Source: Streptomyces sp. P3 (GTDB taxonomy: Bacteria > Actinomycetota > Actinomycetes > Streptomycetales > Streptomycetaceae). Taken from it: DNA of 64,000 nucleotides. The stretch is from contig NZ_CP028369.1 of the NCBI RefSeq assembly GCF_003032475.1, forward strand, positions 248,001 to 312,000, read 5' to 3'. A model generated the notes under the pieces. The model saw only the letters and a program-made list of their open reading frames with translations, made no database searches and had not been told where the DNA came from. Of the stretch, positions 35,933 to 44,040 are shown in pieces (position 1 is the stretch's first letter; every line of letters starts with the position of its first letter). A program made the translations under genes and the position numbers.

Positions 35933-36877
35933 TTAGGGGGTGTCCTGTGGCTTTCGTGGTCCACGGTAGGGGCGTGAGGCCGAGGGGGCGCTTGTCCGAG
36001 TCGTACGGGTGGGCGGCTCGGGTGCGACGGTTTGGCGTGGTCGGCGGCGTTCCCGTGCGGGGCCGTGTTCCCGTGCGGGGCCGTGTTCCCGTGCCGGGCC
36101 GCCTTCCCGTGCCGGGCCGCCTTCCCGTGCCGGGCCGCCTTCCCTTGCCGGGCCGCGTTCCCTTGCCGGGCCGTGTTCCGGCGCCGGGCGGCCCCGTTCC
36201 CGTGCGGACAGGAGCCACAGCGCTCCGAGCAGCACCGTGCACAGACACCAGCTGGCCACCACGTCCAGCGGCCAGTGGTAGCCGCGCCGGACCAGCCCGA
36301 AGGAGACGGCGAGGACGAGGAGCGCGCTCACGGCCGCGGCAGCCCGGCGGGCGGTCGCGGTCCGCAGCCACGGCAGCAGGACCAGCACCGCCGAACCGTA
36401 GGCGACGGCCGCCGTCGCCGTGTGCCCGGAGGGGTAGTAGCCGGTGGCGGGCGGCACGGCGGGCGTGCCGGGCCGGTCGGTCCACTCCTTGAGGGGGACG
36501 ACGATCAGCGGCACCAGCAGCATCAGGCCCAGCGCCGCGACCGGCGGCGCCCACCACCGCGCCCCGCCCGCCGCACTCCCCCGCCGGGCCGCGTACCCGG
36601 CGGCCAGCACCAGCACGGGCACCGCGATCTGCACCTCGCCCAGGTCGGCCAGCAGCTCGGAGACCCGGTCGGGGTGGACGAGGGCCCGGCTGAGGCGTTC
36701 GTCCGCGCGCAGCAGCGGTCCGCCGACGGCGACCTGCCAGGTGATCACCGCGAAGAGGACGGCGGGCAGACCGCAGAGAAGGCCGACGAGGGGGCGGCCG
36801 AAACGGTGACCGGGGTGGGGGCCGGAGCGGGGGCCGGCGGGGGGGCCGAGTGGCGGGCGGCTCGGACGGGACGACAT
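35933..36877 (-). CDS. PAP2-family membrane phosphatase with hexapeptide-repeat tail
   Basis: A 314-residue membrane protein with about five to six hydrophobic helices and PAP2 motifs: VPLKEWTDRPGTP (motif 1, where the expected final RP is TP), YYPSGHTATAA (motif 2, PSGH) and LVRRGYHWPLDVVASW (motif 3, with the catalytic His). Family members hydrolyse phosphatidic acid, undecaprenyl diphosphate or related lipids. The C-terminal tail after residue 230 contains eight hexapeptide repeats (GPARE plus E/H/R/G). The ATG at 36875-36877 lacks a strong ribosome site. It lies 22 bp before the aldehyde dehydrogenase gene on the same strand. Confidence 0.82.
   Translation of the reverse strand: MSSRPSRPPLGPPAGPRSGPHPGHRFGRPLVGLLCGLPAVLFAVITWQVAVGGPLLRADERLSRALVHPDRVSELLADLGEVQIAVPVLVLAAGYAARRGSAAGGARWWAPPVAALGLMLLVPLIVVPLKEWTDRPGTPAVPPATGYYPSGHTATAAVAYGSAVLVLLPWLRTATARRAAAAVSALLVLAVSFGLVRRGYHWPLDVVASWCLCTVLLGALWLLSARERGRPAPEHGPARERGPAREGGPAREGGPAREGGPAREHGPAREHGPARERRRPRQTVAPEPPTRTTRTSAPSASRPYRGPRKPQDTP
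36049..36192. repeat. 18-bp tandem repeat, about eight copies, inside the PAP2 gene
   Basis: A unit such as GTTCCCGTGCGGGGCCGT is repeated head to tail at 36049-36066, 36067-36084, 36085-36102, 36103-36120, 36121-36138, 36139-36156 and 36157-36174, with a degenerate eighth copy. The period is a multiple of three, so copy-number change leaves the frame intact. Confidence 0.85.
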
Positions 36878-37325
36878 GGCCCACAGCTTGTCAGCTTGTC
36901 GGAGCGGCCGTCCGGCGGAGGACGACCGAAAAAGACCCCGGAGCGCATCCGGGGTCTTTCCGCGTGGTCGGCGCGTGGAGAAGGAGGTCGGCCGCCCCGG
37001 AACAGGGGGGATTGTTCCGGGGTGGCCGTCCGGACCGGAGATGCCGGCCGCCCCGGGGGGTTTGGGGCGGGCGACCGTCCGATCGGTGGAGATCCGAAGC
37101 CTGAAGCTCCGGTTGTGTGCGCGAGGGCACGACCAGGTCGAAGCTGGGGAAACCCCGGCCTGGAATCCGCCCACGGTCTCCCGCGGGCGGGGTGTATCTC
37201 TCATCCGGGTAGAACCTACGGCAGCGGCAGACCGTTCGACAGGTCGTCTGCCGTCCCGCCATCCTCCTCGCACACCTTCTTCACACGCTGTGCGGCCGCG
37301 GGGGATCAGCTGTGCGGGGACCGCA
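36878..37325. other. 448-bp region without a gene, rich in inverted repeats
   Basis: No convincing coding sequence. Four structured elements are visible: a hairpin at 36931-36959, a long imperfect stem around 36988-37029 (CGGCCGCCCCGGAA with TTCCGGGGTGGCCG), a CCGCCCC/GGGGCGG stem near 37058-37080, and a CGGCAGAC/GTCTGCCG stem at 37225-37253. The part at 37130-37220 contains runs such as TGGGGAAACCCC and GGGGTGTATCTC. They recall structured RNA leaders, but I cannot match them to a known riboswitch. Confidence 0.6.
36931..36959. terminator. 12-bp hairpin upstream of PAP2 gene
   Basis: AAAGACCCCGGA pairs perfectly with TCCGGGGTCTTT around a five-base loop. The A and T runs at the ends make it a good terminator on either strand; it may end transcription arriving from gabT. 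Confidence 0.75.
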
Positions 37326-38660
37326 TCAGATGCGCGCGAACGCCTGCTCGATGATGTCGAGGCCCTCGGTGAGCAGGTCCTCGCCGATGACCAGCGGGGG
37401 CAGGAAGCGCAGCACGTTGCCGTAGGTGCCGCAGGTGAGCACCAGCAGGCCCTCCTGGTGGCAGGCCTTGGCGAGCGCGGCGGTCGCCTCGGCGTTCGGC
37501 TCCTTCGTCGTGCGGTCCTTGACCAGCTCGATGGCGATCATCGCGCCGCGTCCGCGGATGTCTCCGATGACGTCGAACTTCTCGGCCATGGCGGTGAGGC
37601 GGGCCTTCATGATCGCCTCGATGTTCTTCGCCCGGGCGTTGAGGTCCAGCTCCTTCATCGTCTCGATGGAGCCGAGCGCGCCCGCGCAGGCGACCGGGTT
37701 GCCGCCGTAGGTGCCGCCCAGACCACCCGCGTGCGCCGCGTCCATGATCTCGGCGCGGCCGGTGACGGCGGCCAGCGGCAGACCGCCGGCGATGCCCTTG
37801 GCGGTGGTGATCAGGTCGGGGACGATCCCCTCGTCCTCACAGGCGAACCACTGGCCGGTGCGGCAGAAGCCGGACTGGATCTCGTCGGCGACGAAGACGA
37901 TGCCGTTGTCGGACGCGAACTTGCTGATGGCCGGCAGGAAGCCCTTGGCGGGTTCGATGAAGCCGCCCTCGCCGAGCACCGGCTCGATGATGATGGCGGC
38001 CACGTTCTCCGCGCCGACCTGCTTGCTGATCTGGTCGACGGCCTGGGCGGCGGCCTCGGGGCCGGCGTTCTCGGCGCCGGTCGGCCAGCGGTAGCCGTAG
38101 GCGACCGGCACCCGGTAGACCTCGGGCGCGAACGGGCCGAAGCCGTGCTTGTACGGCATGTTCTTCGCGGTCAGCGCCATGGTGAGGTTGGTGCGCCCGT
38201 GGTAGCCGTGGTCGAAGACGACGACGGCCTGGCGCCTGGTGTACGCCCGCGCGATCTTCACGGCGTTCTCGACGGCCTCGGCGCCGGAGTTGAACAGCGC
38301 GGACTTCTTGGCGTGGTCGCCCGGGGTCAGCTCGGCGAGCGCCTCGGCGACCTCCACGTATCCCTCGTAGGGCGTGACCATGAAGCAGGTGTGGGTGAAG
38401 TCGGCGAGCTGGGCGGAGGCCCGGCGCACCACGGCCTCGGCGGACGCGCCGACGGAGGTGACGGCGATGCCGGAGCCGAAGTCGATCAGGCGGTTGCCGT
38501 CGACGTCCTCGATGATGCCGCCGCCCGCGCGCGCGGTGAACACGGGCAGCACCGAGCCCACGCCGGCCGCGACCGCGGCGGTCCGGCGGGCCTGCAGTTC
38601 CTGCGACTTGGGGCCGGGGATGGCGGTGACGACGCGGCGCTCCTGCGGAAGGGCGGTCAT
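37326..38660 (-). CDS. gabT: 4-aminobutyrate aminotransferase
   Basis: A 444-residue class III PLP aminotransferase. GGGIIEDVDGNRLIDFGSGIAVTSVG opens the fold; ALFNSGAEAVENAVKIAR and FDHGYHGRTNLTMALT are typical of GABA transaminases. IIEPVLGEGGFIEP and FVADEIQSGFCRTGQWFA carry the cofactor Asp. The PLP lysine is in LITTAKGIAGGLPLAA. It moves the amino group of GABA to 2-oxoglutarate, giving succinate semialdehyde. The ATG has AGGAGCCCC immediately upstream. It sits alone, near a PucR-type regulator and the polyamine block, which fits use of polyamines as nitrogen source. Confidence 0.93.
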   Translation of the reverse strand: MTALPQERRVVTAIPGPKSQELQARRTAAVAAGVGSVLPVFTARAGGGIIEDVDGNRLIDFGSGIAVTSVGASAEAVVRRASAQLADFTHTCFMVTPYEGYVEVAEALAELTPGDHAKKSALFNSGAEAVENAVKIARAYTRRQAVVVFDHGYHGRTNLTMALTAKNMPYKHGFGPFAPEVYRVPVAYGYRWPTGAENAGPEAAAQAVDQISKQVGAENVAAIIIEPVLGEGGFIEPAKGFLPAISKFASDNGIVFVADEIQSGFCRTGQWFACEDEGIVPDLITTAKGIAGGLPLAAVTGRAEIMDAAHAGGLGGTYGGNPVACAGALGSIETMKELDLNARAKNIEAIMKARLTAMAEKFDVIGDIRGRGAMIAIELVKDRTTKEPNAEATAALAKACHQEGLLVLTCGTYGNVLRFLPPLVIGEDLLTEGLDIIEQAFARI

Positions 38661-38861
38661 GAGGGGCTCCTGGGGTTCTGCGGACGCTTTCGTTCTCTTC
38701 TCGCAGGCTAGGACGGGGAGGGGTGGGTCGGCATGCTCCATGTGGGCGGTGTCGGCGGGTCGGCTTGTCCGTCGTGGACAGTGCGCACGGGCGGCGATCG
38801 TCGCAGGCCCGGCCGCGTAAGCGGTGAACTCCCCTTGCGGGCGCGTTAGATTGACTCGCTG

Positions 38862-41279
38862 ATGGCAGACGGAACGGCTGGTCAGGGGGCAGGGGCGATG
38901 GACAGCGACGGGACGCAGGACGCGCGGCGTGCGCAGGCGAATCCTGTGCCGCGCCCGGCAGGGCCGCCGAGGCCGCCCGCCACGCCGCCGCGGCCGGACC
39001 GGGCGCCGGCCGTCCCGCCCGCCTTCGAGCACGCCCCGCGGGCCGCTTCCGCGGTGGCCGCCTGGCTCGACGAGGCGCGCCCCGCGACCCGGCCGGGCGT
39101 CTGGCGGCACGGTCACCGGCCGCCGAGGACGGTGCGGACCGCGGAGCGGCTCGCGCCCGTGACCGTCATCGGCATGCTGGTGCCGCTGGTCATCGCGCTG
39201 GTCCTGTGGTCGCTGTGGCGGCGGGGCGCCATGCCCTACCAGTTCACCCTGCTGCGGCTGTTCACCCCGGACGACTGGTGGTGGGGCGGCACCATCGCCT
39301 CCCCGAAGACCACGGAGGGCGCTGAGGCGCGGGTCGTCTACGACGGCGTCTTCTTCGCCGTCCTCGTCTACGCCATGGGACGGCTGGGCAGCTGGCCGCA
39401 CGTGGTGCGGCACTTCGTCGGCCGTCGGCCGCAGCCCGGGCGGGCCCTGATCGCCCTGCTCGGCGCTCTCGCCGCGCTGAGCCTCGTCCTCCCCGGCGCG
39501 TTCGGCGTCGGCTGGGACGCGCTGCCGGTCGTCGACCCGCTGTTCTCGCTCATCGTGCTGATCGCCGGCGGCTACGAGCTGTTCGCCTCCCCCCTGTTCA
39601 CGAACGCGCTGTACGCCGCCGTCACGCTGCTGGTGGTGTGGCCGTTCGCCCGGGTCGGCGGCTGGTGGCCGTACGCGAAGGAACTGCTCGCCGCCCGCGG
39701 GGCCGGGCCCGGCCCGGCCGCGCCCGCGGCCGAGCGGCCCCGCTCCCAGTGGCCCGAGCTGCGGGAGGCCGGGCAGTACGAGGCGGCCGACCTGCTGACC
39801 GGCGAGGTCGCCGCGGGCCGGATGAACGACGTGGACTGCGTACGCGTCCGGCGGGCGTGGACCGCCGGACTCGGGGACTTCCGGGAGACCGTGCTGCGGC
39901 AGGGCGGCGGCGCCTGGACCCACCCCTCCGGCGCCCGCGACCTGCCCCGGCGCGCAGCGCGCCACGACCTGCTCGCCGGGCAGGTGCGCATCGGCCGCTG
40001 GGCGGGCGGCGAGCGCACTCCCGTCGGCTACCGGGAGGCGGGCGCCGCTCTCGGCCCGGACGTGCTGGGCACCTCGCTGCTCGCCGTCGGGCCGTCCGGG
40101 TCGGGCAAGACACGCAACCTGCTCGAACCGCTGACCGAGGCGCTGGCCCTGCAGGCGCTCACCGGCACGTGCGCCGTGGTCGCCGTGTCGTCGCCGGGCG
40201 GCGGACCGCTCGGCCCGGACGCGGCGTTCGACGTGATCGTCCGGATCGGCGACCCGTCGTCCGTGCACGACCTGGACCCGTACGCGGGCTCGGACGACCC
40301 GGACGAGGCGGCCGCGCTCCTCGCCGAGGCGCTGGCCGGCGACCTCGACGCGGTGAGCGGCCAGGGCGCGACGACGGCGCTGGCCCAGTTGCTCGGCCCC
40401 TACCGGGCCGCCCACGGGCGCTTCCCCTCCCTCCCCGAACTGCTCGAACTGCTGGAGGGCGAGCCGGGGGCGGTCGCCGCGCTGCGCGAGGCGGTGGCAG
40501 GCGACGAGGTGATGCGCCGGGAGCTGGAGGCACGCGTCCGCCAGACGGGGGCCCCGGGCGACGCGGGCCGTGCCCTCGCCGACCGGCTGGCGCTGCTGAA
40601 CCGTCCGGTGTTCGCGGAGTTCTTCGGCGGCGGGAGCGGCGCGCACCGGGCGTTCTCGCTGCGCGCCGTCGCCCATCATCCGCTGCGGGTCCGTGTCGAC
40701 CTGCCGGACCGGGGACACGAGGAGGCGGGCCGGCTGATCACCCGGCTGGTCCTCGCCCAGTTCCAGACGGTCGTACGGGAGCGGCGCGACCACTTCGCGT
40801 GCCTCGTCCTCGACGACGCCACGGGGACCGTCACCGAGGGGTCCGTACGCCGGCTGCAACGGCTGCGCTCGCAGAACGCGGGCGTGGTGCTCGCCCTGCG
40901 CAGCGTCGTCGACGTGCCCGAGGCGCTGCACGGGCCGCTGTACGGGGCGGTCGGCTGCCGGATGGCGTTCTCCGGCATCACCACGTGGGACGGCAGCCGG
41001 TTCGCGCAGGCGTGGGGCACCGAGTGGGTGGAGACCACGGAGGTCGCCAAGCACACCGTCTTCGCCGACCAGCCGATGACCCGCGCCATCCACGCGCTGC
41101 GCAAGCTGGTGACCGGCAGGGCGGTGACCACGGACGCGGTGACCGTGCGGCAGGTGGAGCGGGAGCGGTGGTCGGCGTCCCAGCTGGCGCACGAGATCCC
41201 GCCCGGCCACGCGGTGCTGTCCCTGACGAGCACGGACGGCGAGCACGCGCCGCCGCTGCTGCTGGACCTGCGCGGCTGA
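38862..41279 (+). CDS. Membrane-anchored P-loop ATPase of unknown role (TraD/FtsK-like)
   Basis: A 805-residue protein. A proline-rich cytoplasmic N-terminus of about 90 residues is followed by three to five membrane helices (VIGMLVPLVIALVLWSLW, FFAVLVYAMG, ALIALLGALAALSLVLPG, AVTLLVVWPFA). The cytoplasmic part has Walker A in LLAVGPSGSGKTRNLLEP and a probable Walker B in FACLVLDDATG. The design recalls conjugation coupling proteins and type IV secretion ATPases, but the gene stands alone and no secretion partners are nearby. The first ATG (38862) lacks a ribosome site and may be leaderless, with TTAGAT upstream; an in-frame ATG at 38898 has a GGGGCAGGGG stretch. Function unknown. Confidence 0.75.
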   Translation: MADGTAGQGAGAMDSDGTQDARRAQANPVPRPAGPPRPPATPPRPDRAPAVPPAFEHAPRAASAVAAWLDEARPATRPGVWRHGHRPPRTVRTAERLAPVTVIGMLVPLVIALVLWSLWRRGAMPYQFTLLRLFTPDDWWWGGTIASPKTTEGAEARVVYDGVFFAVLVYAMGRLGSWPHVVRHFVGRRPQPGRALIALLGALAALSLVLPGAFGVGWDALPVVDPLFSLIVLIAGGYELFASPLFTNALYAAVTLLVVWPFARVGGWWPYAKELLAARGAGPGPAAPAAERPRSQWPELREAGQYEAADLLTGEVAAGRMNDVDCVRVRRAWTAGLGDFRETVLRQGGGAWTHPSGARDLPRRAARHDLLAGQVRIGRWAGGERTPVGYREAGAALGPDVLGTSLLAVGPSGSGKTRNLLEPLTEALALQALTGTCAVVAVSSPGGGPLGPDAAFDVIVRIGDPSSVHDLDPYAGSDDPDEAAALLAEALAGDLDAVSGQGATTALAQLLGPYRAAHGRFPSLPELLELLEGEPGAVAALREAVAGDEVMRRELEARVRQTGAPGDAGRALADRLALLNRPVFAEFFGGGSGAHRAFSLRAVAHHPLRVRVDLPDRGHEEAGRLITRLVLAQFQTVVRERRDHFACLVLDDATGTVTEGSVRRLQRLRSQNAGVVLALRSVVDVPEALHGPLYGAVGCRMAFSGITTWDGSRFAQAWGTEWVETTEVAKHTVFADQPMTRAIHALRKLVTGRAVTTDAVTVRQVERERWSASQLAHEIPPGHAVLSLTSTDGEHAPPLLLDLRG

Positions 41280-41344
41280 AACGGCGGCCCGCGACCGTAC
41301 GGTGAGGCAGAATCGAGACAGGCCGTTCATACGAAGCGGCCAAA

Positions 41345-41398
41345 GGATCACGCGCCGCGGGATCATGCGCCAGGACCACGTGCCACGGATCACGCACC
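41345..41398. repeat. Four 12-bp iterons in the promoter region of the PucR-type regulator
   Basis: GGATCACGCGCC (41345-41356), GGATCATGCGCC (41360-41371), GGACCACGTGCC (41373-41384) and GGATCACGCACC (41387-41398) are direct repeats spaced 13-15 bp apart, 98-151 bp before the regulator start. The spacing is regular but longer than one helical turn. Confidence 0.65.
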
Positions 41399-41495
41399 AC
41401 AAGAGCAGGCCTCAGCAGAGCAGGCGTCGGGAGCGGCACGCCCCCTCACGTCCGCACCCGGATCGCTCCGCTCCCTCCCCCGACCTGAAGGCCCC

Positions 41496-43181
41496 ATGCC
41501 TCCCACCCTCGCGTCGCTCGTCCACCACTCCGCGCTGAAGCTCACCGTGCGGGCCGGCGGGGACCGTCTTGACGTGCCGGTGCGCTGGGCGCACGTCAGC
41601 GAGCTCGCGGACCCCGTGCCGTACATGGAGGGCGGGGAGCTGCTGCTGATCACCGCGCTCAAGCTGGACGCGGAGGACCCGGAGGCCATGCGGCGCTATG
41701 TGCGGCGGCTGTCGAGGGCCGGCGTGGTCGGGCTCGGCTTCGCCGTCGGCGTCAACTACGACGAGATCCCGCAGGCGCTCGTGGACGCGGCGGAGGAGGA
41801 GAACCTGCCCCTGCTGGAGGTGCCGCGCCGCACGCCCTTCCTCGCGATCAGCAAGGCGGTGTCGGCGGCGATCGCGGCCGACCAGTACCGGGCGGTGACC
41901 GCCGGGTTCGCGGCTCAGCGCGAGCTGACGAAGCAGGCCCTCACGGACGGCGCCGAAGGGCTGCTCCGCGCGCTCGCCGCCCAGGTCGACGGGTGGGCGG
42001 CGCTGTACGACGCTTCGGGCGCCGTGGTGGCGGCCGCGCCCGAGTGGGCCGCCCGGCGGGCCGCCCGCCTCACCGCCGAGGTGGAGCGGCTGCGGGAGCG
42101 GCCCGCCCCGGCCTCGGCGGTGGTCGGCAGCGGCGGCGGGCCCCAGCACGCCGCGTCCGGGGACCGCCACGACGACCGGGTCGAACTGCACTCTCTGGGC
42201 ACCGGGCGGCGTCCTCGCGCGGCGCTCGCCGTCGGCACCGCCGCGGCTCCGGGCACCGCCGAGCGGTACGCCGTCCACTCGGCCATCGCGCTGCTCACCC
42301 TCACCACGGAACGCTCGCGCTCGCTGTACGCGGCGCAGCAGCGGATCGGCGCGGCGGTGCTGCGGATGCTGCTGGCGGGTGAACCGGACCACGCGCGGGC
42401 CGTCGCCGGGCACCTGTACGGCGATCTGCTCGACGTGCCCTTCCGGGTGATCGTCGCCGAGTCCGTGCCGGCCGCGGTCGTGCGGGCGCGCCCCGAGGGG
42501 CCCGGGCACGGTCCGCTCACGGCCCGGCCGCAGACCGTGTCCGACACGGCCGACGATCCTTTCGGCGGTCTAGTCGAGGCCCTCGAGTCGGCGGCCGCCC
42601 GGGCCGGTGAGGCGGTGCTGGTGGTGCCCGAGGGCGAACGGCTGGTGGCGCTGGTCACGGACGGCGGAGCGGCCGTGTCGGCATGCGCCCGGTACGCGAC
42701 GGCGCTGGAGGCCTCCCGGGCGAACGGGGGCGGCGCGGCCGAGGCGGACCCGGGGGACGAGCTGGTGGTGGGCCTCTCCGCGCCGGCCGGGCCGATCGCG
42801 GCGGCGGCCGCCTACAAGCAGTCGGAGCAGGCGTTGTCCGTGGCACGGCGCCGGGGCCGGGTGTTCGTGGAGCACGAGCGGCTGGCGGCGGGGTCGGTGC
42901 TGCCGCTGCTCGCGGACGACGCGGTGAAGGCGTTCGCGGACAGCCTGCTGCGCGCCCTGCACGAGCACGACGCGACCGGCCGCGGCGATCTGGTGGCCTC
43001 CCTGCGGGCCTGGCTCTCCCGCCACGGCCAGTGGGACGCGGCGGCGGCCGACCTGGGCGTCCACCGCCACACCTTGCGGTACCGCATGCGCCGGGTGGAG
43101 GAGATCCTCGGCCGCTCGCTGGACGACCCGGACGTCCGCATGGAGCTGTGGCTGGCCCTGAAGGCGACGTCGACGGACTGA
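41496..43181 (+). CDS. PucR-family transcriptional regulator
   Basis: A 561-residue regulator. The N-terminal PucR sensor domain (LASLVHHSALKLTVRAGG ... RWAHVSELADPVPYMEGGELLLITALKL) spans about residues 5-125. A GGDEF-like or diguanylate-related middle region follows. The C-terminal helix-turn-helix is AAADLGVHRHTLRYRMRRVEEILGRSLDDPDVRMELWLALKA. PucR proteins respond to nitrogenous metabolites, and in Streptomyces some control GABA and polyamine genes. The position between gabT and the polyamine transporter suggests that job. The ATG has GAAGG 6 bases upstream. Four direct repeats in front may be its own binding site. Confidence 0.9.
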   Translation: MPPTLASLVHHSALKLTVRAGGDRLDVPVRWAHVSELADPVPYMEGGELLLITALKLDAEDPEAMRRYVRRLSRAGVVGLGFAVGVNYDEIPQALVDAAEEENLPLLEVPRRTPFLAISKAVSAAIAADQYRAVTAGFAAQRELTKQALTDGAEGLLRALAAQVDGWAALYDASGAVVAAAPEWAARRAARLTAEVERLRERPAPASAVVGSGGGPQHAASGDRHDDRVELHSLGTGRRPRAALAVGTAAAPGTAERYAVHSAIALLTLTTERSRSLYAAQQRIGAAVLRMLLAGEPDHARAVAGHLYGDLLDVPFRVIVAESVPAAVVRARPEGPGHGPLTARPQTVSDTADDPFGGLVEALESAAARAGEAVLVVPEGERLVALVTDGGAAVSACARYATALEASRANGGGAAEADPGDELVVGLSAPAGPIAAAAAYKQSEQALSVARRRGRVFVEHERLAAGSVLPLLADDAVKAFADSLLRALHEHDATGRGDLVASLRAWLSRHGQWDAAAADLGVHRHTLRYRMRRVEEILGRSLDDPDVRMELWLALKATSTD

Positions 43182-43423
43182 ACGCCCCGCCGCGACGACA
43201 CCGCTCCCGCCCCGCGCCCGGCACCGCCCTCGCTCGCCCTCGCCCTCGACCGAGACCGGGTCGTGGGATCAGAGACCGGAGACCAGGCCACCCGGGCACG
43301 CGGCCGTACCGGTGCCGTGCCGGCCGCGCGGGCGGCCGGTGTGGGAACGGCCGGCGCGCCTGCGGGTCTCGGACGTGGGGCTCACAGGTCCGGCGGGTAC
43401 GGCTGTGCGAGCGCGTCCGGTGG

Positions 43424-43876
43424 TCAGCCGTCCTCTCCGGCGGCCAGACCCGCCGCCGCCTCGTGCATCGCCAGTTCGAGGAGCACCGCGTCGGTCAGCG
43501 TGCCTGAGCCGTCCGGCGTCACCAGCCAGCGGACTCCCCTGGCCGAGCGGCCCGGATGGGGCACCACGATCCAGGTGCCGGCCCCCGCGGTGCGGATGCC
43601 GGTGCCGAGCCAGCGCGCCGCCGTCCCCGGCGCCACGAAGAACCCCATGCGGTCGTCGCCGAAGTCGACGAGCACCGGGCCCGGCCGGTCGAGGATCCGG
43701 GTGAGCACGTCGAGGGTGGGATAGCCGAGCGTGCCCGGCAGGATGAGCACGTCCCAGGCCCTGCCCGCGGGCAGCAGCGCCACCCCGAGCGGGTTGAGCT
43801 CCCACTCCCTGCGGCACGCCTCGGGATCCGGTGCGACGGATGCCAGCCAGTCGACCGCCGTCTTCGCCCCAGCCAT
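43424..43876 (-). CDS. Conserved small protein of unknown function
   Basis: A 150-residue soluble protein, MAGAKTAVDWLASVAPDPEA at the start, with WDVLILPGTLGYPTLDVL, GPVLVDFGDDRMGFFVAPGTAARWLGTGI and GTWIVVPHPGRSARGVRWLVTP. The pattern weakly recalls the N-terminal part of actinobacterial primase-polymerase-like proteins, but the catalytic residues are not obvious, so I do not name it. The ATG (43874-43876) has a clear AGGGAGG site 8 bases upstream, which decides against the longer frame to 43918. It stands alone before the oxidoreductase gene. Confidence 0.75.
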   Translation of the reverse strand: MAGAKTAVDWLASVAPDPEACRREWELNPLGVALLPAGRAWDVLILPGTLGYPTLDVLTRILDRPGPVLVDFGDDRMGFFVAPGTAARWLGTGIRTAGAGTWIVVPHPGRSARGVRWLVTPDGSGTLTDAVLLELAMHEAAAGLAAGEDG

Positions 43877-44040
43877 GTGAGGACCTCCCTCTCGCTCGTG
43901 GGACGCGGGCGCGTCCACGAGGGAGAGGGAGGCCGGCGGCGTGCATTACGCGGGTTCGGACCACTCGTACGGGTGAACCGGGTCACATGCCGCGGGCCGC
44001 TGTCGGCGGGCCGGGCTTCGCGGGGCGGCGCCTGGCCGGC

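Noticed and set aside
37130..37260. c-di-AMP (ydaO-type) riboswitch on the plus strand
   Set aside because: Some blocks (GGGGAA, GGGGTGTATC, CGACAG) are reminiscent, but the conserved order is not met and no gene follows on that strand. Kept only as an unexplained structured region.
37326..41402. A 1358-codon minus-strand open frame reaching far beyond gabT
   Set aside because: Only the part from 38660 down matches gabT. The rest is antisense to the membrane ATPase gene, has no motifs, and reflects the lack of stop codons in high-GC DNA.
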